In this document: one piece after another, positions 12,057 to 20,155 of the stretch | Numbering within the stretch: the stretch's first letter is position 1 | Layout of the letters: each line of letters opens with the position of its first letter | Assembly: GCF_014196205.1 (NCBI RefSeq) | Contig: NZ_JACIDE010000004.1 | Span: 1 to 64,000, forward strand | Length of the DNA: 64,000 bases | Source: Anoxybacteroides voinovskiense | Lineage (GTDB): Bacteria; Bacillota; Bacilli; Bacillales; Anoxybacillaceae | Reading direction: 5' to 3' | Position numbers and translations under genes: made by a program | The notes under the pieces: model-generated | Databases searched by the model: none | The model's input: only the letters and a program-made list of their open reading frames with translations | What the model was told of the DNA's origin: nothing

Positions 12057-13562
12057 CTAGTACAGCGCTGATAATCGCATGATCTCTTCTTGGGATGTTG
12101 TAGCAGTATCGACGATTCCGGCTGCTCGTCCATTGCTCATGACTAAAATCCGATCAGTAACCCCTAGTAGTTCCGGCATTTCTGAAGAAACCATGATAAT
12201 CCCTTTTCCTTCTTTGGCTAACTCGTTAATCAACTGATAAATTTCAAATTTTGCTCCTACATCAATACCACGTGTTGGTTCGTCTAGCAATAAAATTTCC
12301 GGTTTTGTCAGCAACCACCTTCCGATGACCACTTTTTGCTGATTCCCCCCTGATAAACTTCGGATCGGCGTTTTTTGTGAAGGAGTTTTTACTTTCATCG
12401 CATCGATCACCCATTTTGTATCGTTTGACGCCTTGCGATCCGATACAAACAACCCTTTTGTCCTATATTGACGAAGATTCGCAATTATCGAGTTAAATCC
12501 GACACTCAAGTCAGGGTATATACCTGTTGTTCGTCTTTCTTCCGTCACCAAAGCAAACCCATTTTTTATCGCTTCTTGTGGCGAGTTGTTTTCAATGACT
12601 CGACCATGAAGTTCAATTGTACCAGATTGAATGGATCTCAATCCGAATAACGATTCAAGTAACTCTGTACGTTTTGATCCGACTAAGCCCGCAATACCTA
12701 AAATTTCCCCTTTTCTCAACTCAAAGCTGACGTTAGAAAAAGAGGGTTGTGTTTCCGCCGTCAAATTCGTTACCTTTAAAATGACATCCCCTGGCTTATT
12801 TGTTTTCGATGGAAAGCGCTGCGACAAATCTCTCCCTACCATAAGCCTAATAATTTCATCCGTCGTTAATTCTTTTGCGCTTTTCGTGGTAATATATTGA
12901 CCATCTCGCATAATAGTAACTTCGTCGGATATTTTCAAAATTTCTTCCATTTTATGAGAGATATAAATAATACTAATATTCTCTTTTTTTAATCTTTCAA
13001 TAATGTTAAATAAATGTTCTACTTCTTTTTCAGTAAGTGACGACGTCGGCTCATCCATCACAATAACTTTCGATTGGTAAGAAACTGCTTTCGCAATTTC
13101 TACCATCTGCATTTCAGAAACAGATAAAGTACTGACCTTTCTACGTGGATCAATGTTAATATCTAGAGTTTTAAAAATTTCTAACGTACTATCATACATT
13201 TTCTTTTCATCTATAAAAATGCCTTTTTTCGGATAACGACCTAACCAAAGATTATCCATAACACTCCGCTGGCGTACTTGGTTAAGCTCTTGATGTACCA
13301 TGGAAACCCCATTTTCTAGCGCCTGTTTCGAATTTTCAAATACTACTTCATTTCCATTCAGCAAAATTTGGCCTTCGTCCATTGAATAAATACCGAATAA
13401 ACATTTCATTAAAGTAGATTTACCCGCTCCATTTTCTCCCATTAATGCATGAACCGTTCCTGGTTTAACTTTCAGTGAAACATTTTGTAGAGCAATTACT
13501 CCTGGGAATCTCTTTGTCACATTGTTCATTTCCAATATGTAAGTAGCGCTAGATGATGACAT
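12057..13562 (-). CDS. mglA: Galactose/methyl-galactoside ABC transporter ATP-binding protein
   Basis: A 501-residue tandem ATPase that powers galactose uptake. The first half has Walker [10 protein letters not shown] (~41), signature [13 protein letters not shown] and Walker [12 protein letters not shown]. The second half has a degenerate Walker A ([10 protein letters not shown]), signature [14 protein letters not shown] and Walker [16 protein letters not shown] degenerate second site is normal for sugar importers of this family. The gene is visibly richer in A and T than the gal genes. It lies between mglB and mglC, 13 bases before the mglC start. Confidence 0.94.
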   Translation of the reverse strand: MSSSSATYILEMNNVTKRFPGVIALQNVSLKVKPGTVHALMGENGAGKSTLMKCLFGIYSMDEGQILLNGNEVVFENSKQALENGVSMVHQELNQVRQRSVMDNLWLGRYPKKGIFIDEKKMYDSTLEIFKTLDINIDPRRKVSTLSVSEMQMVEIAKAVSYQSKVIVMDEPTSSLTEKEVEHLFNIIERLKKENISIIYISHKMEEILKISDEVTIMRDGQYITTKSAKELTTDEIIRLMVGRDLSQRFPSKTNKPGDVILKVTNLTAETQPSFSNVSFELRKGEILGIAGLVGSKRTELLESLFGLRSIQSGTIELHGRVIENNSPQEAIKNGFALVTEERRTTGIYPDLSVGFNSIIANLRQYRTKGLFVSDRKASNDTKWVIDAMKVKTPSQKTPIRSLSGGNQQKVVIGRWLLTKPEILLLDEPTRGIDVGAKFEIYQLINELAKEGKGIIMVSSEMPELLGVTDRILVMSNGRAAGIVDTATTSQEEIMRLSALY

Positions 13563-13667
13563 CTTACCCCCCCTAAATAAACTGTGTTAAAAATAGGGTT
13601 TATTTTTAAAATAATTTTCATGCCGAAATAGTATGAAATACTGAACTTTAGTACTCTCTATTGAGAG

Positions 13668-13705
13668 AGCGCCCTAGTTACAATGAATTGTAACGCTAAG
13701 GCGCT
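13668..13705 (-). other. Stem-loop between mglB and mglA
   Basis: A long imperfect stem with outer arms AGCGCC/GGCGCT and inner TTACAAT/ATTGTAA sits between mglB and mglA, with no T-run after it. In binding-protein operons such hairpins protect the upstream message, so the binding protein is made in excess. That role is inference. Confidence 0.6.
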
Positions 13706-13723
13706 ACCTCTATTTAACACGTT

Positions 13724-14782
13724 TTATTTATAAGCGTCTTTGCCTACTTGAATATTATCTTTGGTAATTCCGACATAAGGCACACGAACAGCTTTTGTTT
13801 TATCTAACTTCCATTCAGTTCCTTCCAGTACATCTTTTCCATTTGCAGCATTTGTGGCAAGTTCAATGGTCGCCTTCCCTTGGTTTTTTGCATCGTTCAA
13901 CACAGTACCAATCATTTTTCCTTTTTCAATCATTTCAAGCGCTTCTGGAATGGCATCAACGCCAACTACAGGAACAAATTTATCCCCATTAAAATATCCT
14001 GCTTTTTCAAGCGAAGCAATCGCACCTAGTGCCATCGCGTCATTATTACAAATCACAAATTCTATTTTGTCATTGAACTTAGAAATCCACGCATCCATTT
14101 TTTCCGTCGCTTTTGTTGCATCCCACATAGCAGTATCCAATGCTAACTCTTCCACTTGAATGCCTTTTTGTTTAATCGTTTCGATGGAATATTTCGTACG
14201 CGCTTCGGCATCAGGGTGCCCCGGTTCCCCTTTCAACAGTACGTATTGAATTTTTCCATCTTTGTTTTTGTCGTATTTATCTTTGTTTGCTTCCCACGCT
14301 TTAGCAATTAATTCCCCTTGGATAATACCTGACTCTGCCGAATTTGTCCCTACATAATAAGCTTTATCATAGCTTGCTAATACATTGGCATCCGGCTCTT
14401 TGTTAAAGAAAATAACTGGAATATTTTTTGCCTTAGCCTTGTCAATCACTGTTTGGGCAGCTTTTGGATCTACTAAGTTAATTGCTAATGCTTTTGCACC
14501 TTTGGCTATTAACGTATCGATTTGCTCAATTTGTTTCGCTTGGTCGTTTTGTGAGTCATTCAACATAAGGTTTATTTTTCCTTTTGCCGTTTCCTCCATT
14601 GCACGACGTACATATGACATAAAGTTGTCATCAAATTTGTAAATGGTTGCTCCAACTGTAGGAAGGGCATTATCACTATTTGTATTTTTAGCATCATTCG
14701 TTGTGCTGCTGCATCCCGTAGCTAGCAGAATGCTAGAGGCAACTGTCAAAGATAAAACCAATCCTTTTTTGTTTTTAAACAT
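13724..14782 (-). CDS. mglB: Galactose/glucose-binding lipoprotein of the Mgl importer
   Basis: A 352-residue extracellular sugar receptor anchored by lipid. The signal peptide ends in the lipobox LATGC (Cys ~24). The mature part is a periplasmic-binding-protein fold with [18 protein letters not shown] and [11 protein letters not shown] calcium-binding-type loop DKNKDGKIQ (~169) is followed by [14 protein letters not shown], which is close to the E. coli galactose-binding protein and supports galactose/glucose specificity. It is first in mglBAC, with a strong promoter and two palindromes upstream. Confidence 0.93.
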   Translation of the reverse strand: MFKNKKGLVLSLTVASSILLATGCSSTTNDAKNTNSDNALPTVGATIYKFDDNFMSYVRRAMEETAKGKINLMLNDSQNDQAKQIEQIDTLIAKGAKALAINLVDPKAAQTVIDKAKAKNIPVIFFNKEPDANVLASYDKAYYVGTNSAESGIIQGELIAKAWEANKDKYDKNKDGKIQYVLLKGEPGHPDAEARTKYSIETIKQKGIQVEELALDTAMWDATKATEKMDAWISKFNDKIEFVICNNDAMALGAIASLEKAGYFNGDKFVPVVGVDAIPEALEMIEKGKMIGTVLNDAKNQGKATIELATNAANGKDVLEGTEWKLDKTKAVRVPYVGITKDNIQVGKDAYK

Positions 14783-14819
14783 ATTACGTCCCCCTTCACT
14801 TTACATGATTGCATCTTGT

Positions 14820-14839
14820 TTATGTAAGCCCTTACATAA
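14820..14839. promoter_or_regulatory. Candidate cre site upstream of mglB
   Basis: A 20-bp inverted repeat TTATGTAAG-CC-CTTACATAA. Its centre TGTAAGCCCTTACA matches the CcpA cre consensus TGWAANCGNTNWCA at 13 of 14 positions. It lies about 40 bases before the mglB start and downstream of the promoter, where CcpA would block elongation. Repression by glucose is inferred. Confidence 0.6.
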
Positions 14840-14944
14840 AAGATGCTTAAAAGATAGTCCGGAAAGCTCGTTATCCAACGAAACATAAGATTCGTATAAA
14901 AAATTCTCTAAAACTTTCATCCCCCCTCTCACTTAGTTAATTTT

Positions 14945-14992
14945 TACTTAAACTTTTAAGTAGAATATAACAAAAAACTGTTACGTTATCAA
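14945..14992 (-). promoter_or_regulatory. mglB promoter with overlapping palindromic operator
   Basis: Minus-strand -35 TTGATA (14992-14987), 17-base spacer, -10 TATATT (14969-14964). Immediately after it is an 18-bp palindrome, TACTTAAA-CT-TTTAAGTA (14945-14962), placed as an operator would be. The nearby LacI-type regulator is the obvious candidate, but this is inference. Confidence 0.7.
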
Positions 14993-15076
14993 TTCTTTTT
15001 TAGAAATATTTACACCTTTTAACTATACTTAGTGTTTTTGAGCTTACATCACAGAAACAAGACAGCCGAACCTTGC

Positions 15077-15193
15077 GCCATGTTTAACAAAATGTTTATC
15101 GAAGACATCGCCGAAGCAGGAAAAATGCTTTATCGGAAGCGGAGGGTGTTGGAGAAGCTAGCTCAATTAAAAGAGGCTGCCCCAAGGAGATGA
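15077..15193 (+). pseudogene. Duplicated 3' end of ecsC
   Basis: Bases 15077-15156 match ecsC 10799-10878 with two differences. The frame (MFNKMFIEDIAEAGKMLYRK) continues in-frame to a TGA at 15191-15193 with a different end, KLAQLKEAAPRR. No start region is present, so it is a remnant. It lies in the same orientation as ecsC, on the other side of mglBAC. Together the two copies form direct repeats around a ~4.2 kb segment. Confidence 0.85.
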
Positions 15194-15427
15194 CAAAAAA
15201 TAGGCGTTTCTTTCATAAGGAGGAAACGCCCATCTTCTATCTCCAAAAGTGTGTTTGTCTTTTTCATTAAAAATTTATTTTCCAATCGAAAAACCACGTA
15301 TTTCTCTGCACTTTTTGCCTGTTTTCGCCCAAAAAGCGCGGCAAAATTTAATTTTCCTCATTTGCATTTCCCTTATTTCTCGGTTTTAATCAAATTGTCC
15401 TCTATATTCTACGAAAGGATGATCCGC

Positions 15428-16345
15428 ATGCAATACCTCGATTTGAAAATGGATTTTATGTTTAAACAGCTGTTTGGTCACCCAAGTCGCAAGTCAATTA
15501 CGATGGCGTTTTTAAACGCGCTGTTGCGTCGAACAGGAGATGATCGCATCGTCGATGTCCAGTTTGAAAACACCGAGCTGACGAAAGAAACAGAAGACGG
15601 AAAAACAGGACGGTTAGATGTTATCGTCCGCACAAATCGCGGCGAGCGCATTCACATCGAAATTCAACTTATCCCGCAATACGGCATGCCGGAACGGCTA
15701 TTGTATTACTGGGCGCGGTTATTTTCGGCTTCGCTGTCGAAAGGAGAACGGTACGACACCCTCCCACCGACGATTATGATTGCCATCCTCAACTATCCAC
15801 TCTTTCCACACGAAACGGATCGTTTTCACACCGTCTTTCACATTCGCGAAGATGAAGAGCAGTTCCTCTGGAGTGATCATCTTGAATTTCATGTACTCGA
15901 CTTGTCACAATTTATGGTAAAATGGAAGAAATACCGTCGAGAAGTAAAACAATCGCCCGAATGGCCGTGGCTAACAATGTTGTCCGCTGTGGATAGCCGT
16001 TCAAAGAAAGTCGATGAAGAAATGGTTCGCGAATTGGAGGGAGTCGCGATGACAGAACAAGAAATTTTAGAAGCGTTAGAAGAGTGGCAAAATTTAAGCG
16101 TGGATCCAGAAAACCGCTACGCCTACGAAATGCGCCTCAAATGGCTCCTTGACCAACTTTCAAACATTCGTGGCAGTCGGGAGGAAGGACGACAAGAAGG
16201 ATTGAAAGAAGGATTGAAAGAAGGACGGGAAGAAGGAATAAAAGAAGCGATTAGAAAAATGGGTGAAAAAGGAATGAGCGTAGCGGACATTGCGCATATC
16301 CTCGATCTGACGGAAGAAGACGTACGGGAACGGTTGAACGATTAG
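15428..16345 (+). CDS. Rpn/PD-(D/E)XK nuclease family protein, copy 1
   Basis: A 305-residue member of the Rpn / 'PD-(D/E)XK transposase' family, DNA endonucleases linked to recombination and phage defence. The start MDFMFKQLFGHPSRK is typical. The nuclease core has GRLDVIV (catalytic Asp) and HIEIQ (E-x-Q), residues ~60-90. The C-terminal third has short charged tandem repeats (QEGLKEGLKEGREEG) and a helical end. I start at ATG 15428, eight bases after AAAGGATGA; the frame runs further upstream but without a matching site. A near-identical copy lies at 46004-46897 on the other strand, and ~170 bases upstream are also shared. An internal start is annotated separately. Confidence 0.85.
   Translation: MQYLDLKMDFMFKQLFGHPSRKSITMAFLNALLRRTGDDRIVDVQFENTELTKETEDGKTGRLDVIVRTNRGERIHIEIQLIPQYGMPERLLYYWARLFSASLSKGERYDTLPPTIMIAILNYPLFPHETDRFHTVFHIREDEEQFLWSDHLEFHVLDLSQFMVKWKKYRREVKQSPEWPWLTMLSAVDSRSKKVDEEMVRELEGVAMTEQEILEALEEWQNLSVDPENRYAYEMRLKWLLDQLSNIRGSREEGRQEGLKEGLKEGREEGIKEAIRKMGEKGMSVADIAHILDLTEEDVRERLND
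16049..16345 (+). CDS. Possible intragenic small protein of Rpn copy 1
   Basis: Inside the Rpn gene, in the same frame, GGAGGGAG (16036-16043) sits five bases before ATG 16049. Translation from there would give a 98-residue protein equal to the C-terminal third (MTEQEILEALEEWQNL...). In E. coli, Rpn nucleases are inhibited by exactly such small proteins made from internal starts. The same site with GTG occurs in copy 2. Production of the small protein is not shown by sequence alone. Confidence 0.5.
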   Translation: MTEQEILEALEEWQNLSVDPENRYAYEMRLKWLLDQLSNIRGSREEGRQEGLKEGLKEGREEGIKEAIRKMGEKGMSVADIAHILDLTEEDVRERLND

Positions 16346-16358
16346 CCTTAATGGTTTT

Positions 16359-16457
16359 AAGAAAAGCGCTCGCCTGTCAGTGAAGGTCACATAATCCCCA
16401 CCGACGAGGAAACACCTTAGGCGTTTGGAACTAGATAGCTCTCCAATCGTAAAATGT
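16359..16457 (+). repeat. Dispersed structured repeat, degenerate copy E
   Basis: Begins AAGAAAAGCGCTCGCCTGTCAG and ends AGGCGTTTGGAACTAGATAG followed by CAATCGTAAAATG. These match the ends and tail of copies A-C, but the interior is short and diverged. It lies 13 bases after the Rpn stop codon. Confidence 0.6.
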
Positions 16458-16466
16458 TTCTAAAAA

Positions 16467-16515
16467 GAGGGGGCTGACCAAAAACGCATTCGCGTTTTGG
16501 GTCAGCCCCTTCTAT
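16467..16515. terminator. Long terminator-like hairpin
   Basis: Arms GGGGCTGACC/GGTCAGCCCC (16470-16479 and 16500-16509) enclose a second paired stretch, AAAACGC/GCGTTTT, and are followed by a T-rich run. It could end the Rpn transcript on the plus strand or the broken alpha-galactosidase on the minus strand. Confidence 0.7.
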
Positions 16516-16550
16516 TTCTTTTAGACGCCATGATAAGTAGTTTTCAATGG

Positions 16551-16775
16551 TTAATCAATACTTCTAAGCCGCCATATTACGCTAACGAAATCACCGTGAC
16601 GTTCTGGCACGTTGAGACCTACGTACATTAGTTCATCTCCGCCATATACTTCCCCTGTACCAATGATTTCGTACTGTTTCTTTGGATTGAGTCCTTTCAG
16701 CCGTATAAACGACAGTGGGGCGTTGGCTTCGGCTAGTACGCGAAAATACGCAACAAACGCTTCGGATTGATGTAA
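16551..16775 (-). pseudogene. C-terminal remnant of a GH36 alpha-galactosidase
   Basis: The minus strand reads about 74 residues without interruption to a TAA at 16551. It starts LHQSEAFVAYFRVLAEANAP and includes LNPKKQYEI, GEVYGGDELMYVGLNV and GDFVSVIWRL. This is the end of a GH36 alpha-galactosidase (the GDELM-x-x-GL motif and the final beta-sandwich strand). An in-frame stop lies just upstream and the catalytic domain is missing, so it is a deletion remnant. It supports an earlier, larger galactoside cluster. The 195 bases to its left, up to the DUF3888 gene, show no gene I can recognise. Confidence 0.7.
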
Positions 16776-16974
16776 ATTAGCACACTATTTCAGAACTACT
16801 TTTTTAAATTATTTTGGATGAAAATCGGAAATTTTTCTTCGAAATACGGGGACCTTTATCAGTGGACAGAACTAACCGCCAAATATGGGTAAACCTTTGC
16901 GGCTCTGGGACTAGAGCCTCCCCCGAAGATCCTAGACATTCATCCTCGCTCCTAGATACACGCCACAAGTATAC

Positions 16975-17556
16975 CTAATCGCCTCTCAGCACTTCTGCAT
17001 CAAGGACTGAGAGGCGATTTATTTGCCTAGTCACTGTCGAACTCGGGCAAGGAGAAAGTAGCTGTATAAGCTCAGCTGTTCCTCGCTGATTAGTGAGTCC
17101 ATTATTTAGGAAAAATAAAAGAGGTAATACCTTATGTTTGTTTTTTATCTTCTCTTCGATGTGCTTGTAATCAATAATACGAATTTTGTCAAAATCGATT
17201 TCAAGTGTTATTATATCAATTCCGTAAGGGGGGTTGTGAGCTCCTTTAAATGTTTCTACACGAATTTTGAGTAAGAATTTATAATGACTCCCTAGTTCTA
17301 AATTTTTAATTTCTAATATTTTAGGCTTCCACCACTGAATTTCAGATGGTTTTCCATAATAATCCTGTACTGCTTTGGTTATACAAGGCGTTAAGAAGTA
17401 AATTGAAAGGTCCTCTAAATCATTTTTATTAACTAATGTAGTTGTTGACTCTGTTTCATAAATTTTTGATTTGGCGACAATTTTAGTCCCGACACCATAC
17501 ATTCCGAATAATATTATCAAAAAGAGGGACATTACTCCTATAAATTTCCTGTTCAT
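16975..17556 (-). CDS. DUF3888 family secreted or membrane-anchored protein with chimeric C terminus
   Basis: A 193-residue protein with an N-terminal hydrophobic signal/anchor (residues 5-25). The next stretch resembles DUF3888: a DLSIYFLTPCITKAVQDYYG helix, then KILEIKNLELG, and VETFKGAHNPPYGIDIITLE near 105-125. The function of this family is unknown. DUF3888 proteins normally end near the IDYKHI strand (~135). Here ~55 more residues run through a 13-bp perfect inverted repeat (16977-16989/17007-17019) and look like translated non-coding or insertion-derived sequence. The true C terminus was probably lost by an insertion or deletion. Expression is uncertain. Confidence 0.6.
   Translation of the reverse strand: MNRKFIGVMSLFLIILFGMYGVGTKIVAKSKIYETESTTTLVNKNDLEDLSIYFLTPCITKAVQDYYGKPSEIQWWKPKILEIKNLELGSHYKFLLKIRVETFKGAHNPPYGIDIITLEIDFDKIRIIDYKHIEEKIKNKHKVLPLLFFLNNGLTNQRGTAELIQLLSPCPSSTVTRQINRLSVLDAEVLRGD
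16977..17019. repeat. 13-bp perfect inverted repeat
   Basis: AATCGCCTCTCAG and CTGAGAGGCGATT flank a 17-base loop at the 3' end of the DUF3888 frame. It could be a terminator or the end of a lost insertion element. No transposase is nearby. Confidence 0.6.
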
Positions 17557-17681
17557 ATTTGAATTCCCCCTTTTATTATCGTGATCAAACTATATTTTGC
17601 AGATATTAAGTCAAAATAATTCATAAAATTTCCGATTAAAATGGTTTATTTTATAGGCGGAGGGCTTTCTTATCTTTTAAA

Positions 17682-17722
17682 AAAAGAGGGTGTCCCAAAA
17701 GTAACGGGGCACCCTTTCTTAT
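17682..17722. terminator. Terminator-like hairpin, GAGGGTG type
   Basis: AAAGAGGGTG-CCC and GGG-CACCCTTT arms with a central mismatch and A/T runs on both sides. Similar GAGGGTG hairpin text occurs next to Rpn copy 2 (~47.1 kb). It lies downstream of glpD. Confidence 0.5.
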
Positions 17723-17796
17723 AACCATATATACGAGCGAAACACCTTTACAAAACTGTATATTGTATCTTCCTTGAAGAAAGGAGACCTTTTGGG

Positions 17797-19431
17797 TCAG
17801 CTCCTAAAATCCCCCACCGCCTCTTTCAGCGCGGTTTCTAGTTCGTTTGTGTACTCGTGCGTTTGTTCCTCTGTCCACTGCAAATGCTCCGCCATAAAGC
17901 GAATGACTTCGTCTTTCCATGTCCGCACCCATTGAATGTTAAACAAAAGGGCACCGGTGCGGCGGATGAAGTAATCAGAAGGTTTGACGGCCATTTCTTC
18001 TTCGAGCGCGTATACAAGCGTCGCAAACACTTCGCGCGAAAGCCCACTGTTTTCTTCATAATCCTTGCTTAATGCAAATATGCGGTCAACGTTCGTTCCG
18101 TATTGTTGCGCCAGGCGCTCCCCTTCCGCTTTCGTAAAGCCGTAGCGCGTCGCTTCTTCCGCTTTTTGCGCGATAAACGCAGGCAATTGGTGAGAGCCGC
18201 CGACATCGCCGCCGGAAATCGGCAAATGCTTCGTTTGGCAAGGGCGGAATGGTAGTCCTTCTTCTTTTTCGAGCTGCTTGGCGACTAAATCAACGACCGT
18301 TTCCGCCATTTTTCGGTATCCGGTTAGCTTTCCGCCCGCAATTGTCACAAGCCCTGACGGAGATTGCCAAATTTCGTCTTTTCGTGAAATTTCCGATGGA
18401 TTTTTTCCCTCTTCGTAAATCAACGGCCGCACTCCCGCCCAGCTTGATTCAATCTGTTCTGCCGTCACCCGCACCGACGGAAACATATAATGAATCGCTT
18501 GCAGCAAGTAGTTGCGATCTTCGTCCGTCATTACTGGATTCGTCAAATCCCCGTCGTAAAACGTATCGGTCGTGCCGACATACGTTTTTCCATCGCGTGG
18601 GATGGCAAACACCATCCGTCCGTCCGGTGTATCGAAATACACGGCTTGTTTCAACGGAAAGTGTGTTTGGTCGATGACAATATGCACACCTTTTGTAATT
18701 TTTAACATTTTCCCATGTTTCGAGCCGTCTTTTTCCCGCAAATCATCGACCCACGGTCCGGCCGCGTTAATCACCTTTTTCGCTCGTATCGTATACGTTT
18801 GACCGGTAAGTTCATCGCGACAGCGCGCCCCGACGACGCGTCCGTTTTCGTACACAAACGCTTCTGCTTTGACGTAATTGGCGGCGTCTGCGCCGCACTC
18901 GATCGCTTTTTTCAACACCTCGATCGTTAACCGGGCGTCGTCGGTTCGGTATTCGACATAGTATCCACCGCCAATAAGCCCGTCTTTTTTCAACAGCGGT
19001 TCTTTTTGTAGCGTTTCCTCCTTGTTTAGCATCGTCCGGCGCTCGCTTCGTTTGACTCCCGCTAAATGGTCGTACACCCATAGTCCAATCGACGTGCTCC
19101 ATTTGCCAAACGTGCCGTCTTTATAAATCGGCAACAACATCCACTCTGGCGTCGTCACATGCGGGCCGTTTTCGTACACAATCGCCCGTTCTCGCCCAAC
19201 TTCTGCGACCATTTTCACTTCGAATTGCTTTAAATAGCGAAGCCCACCGTGTACTAGTTTCGTCGAGCGGCTCGATGTCCCTGCAGCGAAATCTTGCATT
19301 TCCACTAACGCCGTTTTCAACCGGCGCGTTGCTGCATCCAACGCAATGCCACCGCCCGTAATCCCACCGCCAATAATGAGCACATCGTAATATTCTCTGC
19401 TCATTTTTTCTAACACGATCGTACGTTTCAT
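17797..19431 (-). CDS. glpD: Aerobic glycerol-3-phosphate dehydrogenase
   Basis: A 544-residue FAD enzyme at the membrane that oxidises sn-glycerol-3-phosphate to dihydroxyacetone phosphate and feeds electrons to menaquinone. The FAD-binding [16 protein letters not shown] lies at ~21-36, then [19 protein letters not shown] (~50-68), [29 protein letters not shown] and GAGPWVDD-like [10 protein letters not shown]. The start ATG has GGAGGAG five bases upstream. The transcript leader carries a GlpP-type terminator, and glpP lies directly upstream. The glpF and glpK genes are not in the window. Confidence 0.96.
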   Translation of the reverse strand: MKRTIVLEKMSREYYDVLIIGGGITGGGIALDAATRRLKTALVEMQDFAAGTSSRSTKLVHGGLRYLKQFEVKMVAEVGRERAIVYENGPHVTTPEWMLLPIYKDGTFGKWSTSIGLWVYDHLAGVKRSERRTMLNKEETLQKEPLLKKDGLIGGGYYVEYRTDDARLTIEVLKKAIECGADAANYVKAEAFVYENGRVVGARCRDELTGQTYTIRAKKVINAAGPWVDDLREKDGSKHGKMLKITKGVHIVIDQTHFPLKQAVYFDTPDGRMVFAIPRDGKTYVGTTDTFYDGDLTNPVMTDEDRNYLLQAIHYMFPSVRVTAEQIESSWAGVRPLIYEEGKNPSEISRKDEIWQSPSGLVTIAGGKLTGYRKMAETVVDLVAKQLEKEEGLPFRPCQTKHLPISGGDVGGSHQLPAFIAQKAEEATRYGFTKAEGERLAQQYGTNVDRIFALSKDYEENSGLSREVFATLVYALEEEMAVKPSDYFIRRTGALLFNIQWVRTWKDEVIRFMAEHLQWTEEQTHEYTNELETALKEAVGDFRS

Positions 19432-19459
19432 CGTTTCTCCTCCCCCTTTGAAAGCAAAA

Positions 19460-19512
19460 AGAGACCATTACAGACACGACAAGCCTTTGCTTATCATGTA
19501 TGCATGGTCTCT
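19460..19512 (-). promoter_or_regulatory. glpD leader terminator controlled by GlpP antitermination
   Basis: In the glpD leader (minus strand), AGAGACCAT (19512-19504) pairs with ATGGTCTCT (19468-19460), followed by TTTTGC. A -10-like TATAAT lies upstream at ~19550. In B. subtilis, GlpP with glycerol-3-phosphate prevents termination at the equivalent leader hairpin. The adjacent glpP supports the same control here. Confidence 0.75.
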
Positions 19513-19585
19513 CCTAATCTCCTGACATGGTATTAACTTACTTTTATTATAGCGAAAATCAGCTCGTTTGGCTAGCAAAAAATCG

Positions 19586-20143
19586 TTAACGTATCGCCGC
19601 ATAATGTTCCCAAAGCGCTTTGTTCGATGTCGTAATCGCCGTTGCGCCGGCTGCTAATGCACGCTCGACATCTTCTAGCGTTCGCACAAGCCCGCCGGCT
19701 AAAATCGAGAGGCCTGTCCGTTCTTTTACTTCTCGAATGACATGCGGCATCGCTCCTGGCATCACTTCAATAAAATCCGGAGTTGTTTTTTCAAGCAATT
19801 GGTAGCTTTTTTCGAGCGCGTGCGAATCTAATAGGAAAATGCGTTGAATCGCCAGCACCTTTTTTTGCTTTGCTTTTATAATCACGCTTCCCCTTGTCGA
19901 AATTAACCCATATGGCTTAAATTCTTGGCACAAATATTCCGCGGCATACTCATCGTGGCTCAGCCCTTGGATTAAATCGACATGAAGCAGTAGCTTTTTT
20001 TCGCACTGGTGCGCATAGTGAAACACGCTTTTTAGCTGCGAAAGATGCAATTCGAGCAATACCCCAACGTCGTACGGACTTCGCAAAAACGCTTCAAAAT
20101 CTTTCATCGTTTTCATCGCGGGAATGATTTTTTGCGAATTCAA
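19586..20143 (-). CDS. glpP: Glycerol uptake operon antiterminator GlpP
   Basis: A 185-residue RNA-binding antiterminator that responds to glycerol-3-phosphate and allows transcription through glp leader terminators. The TIM-barrel-like family sequence is clear: LLHVDLIQGLSHDEYAAEYL (~50-70), STRGSVI, AIQRIFLLDSHAL, EVMPGAMP and LAGGLVRTLEDVERALAAGATAITTS. The start is TTG at 20143, with AAGGGG upstream. It is placed just before glpD and follows a 53-codon gene by 12 bases. Confidence 0.93.
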   Translation of the reverse strand: MNSQKIIPAMKTMKDFEAFLRSPYDVGVLLELHLSQLKSVFHYAHQCEKKLLLHVDLIQGLSHDEYAAEYLCQEFKPYGLISTRGSVIIKAKQKKVLAIQRIFLLDSHALEKSYQLLEKTTPDFIEVMPGAMPHVIREVKERTGLSILAGGLVRTLEDVERALAAGATAITTSNKALWEHYAAIR

Positions 20144-20155
20144 AAAAATCGCCCC

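Noticed and set aside
12057-13562. Degenerate second Walker A in mglA as a sign of a pseudogene
   Set aside because: One degenerate nucleotide site is normal in RbsA/MglA-type ATPases, and the frame is intact.
15251-16345. Longer Rpn copy 1 product starting at 15251
   Set aside because: The upstream part lacks a ribosome binding site and is non-coding-like; the second copy supports the start at the MQYLDL/VQYLDL position.
16785-16974. Possible insertion sequence remnant between the GH36 tail and the DUF3888 gene
   Set aside because: I could not identify any transposase residue string or paired ends, so it is not called as a mobile element.
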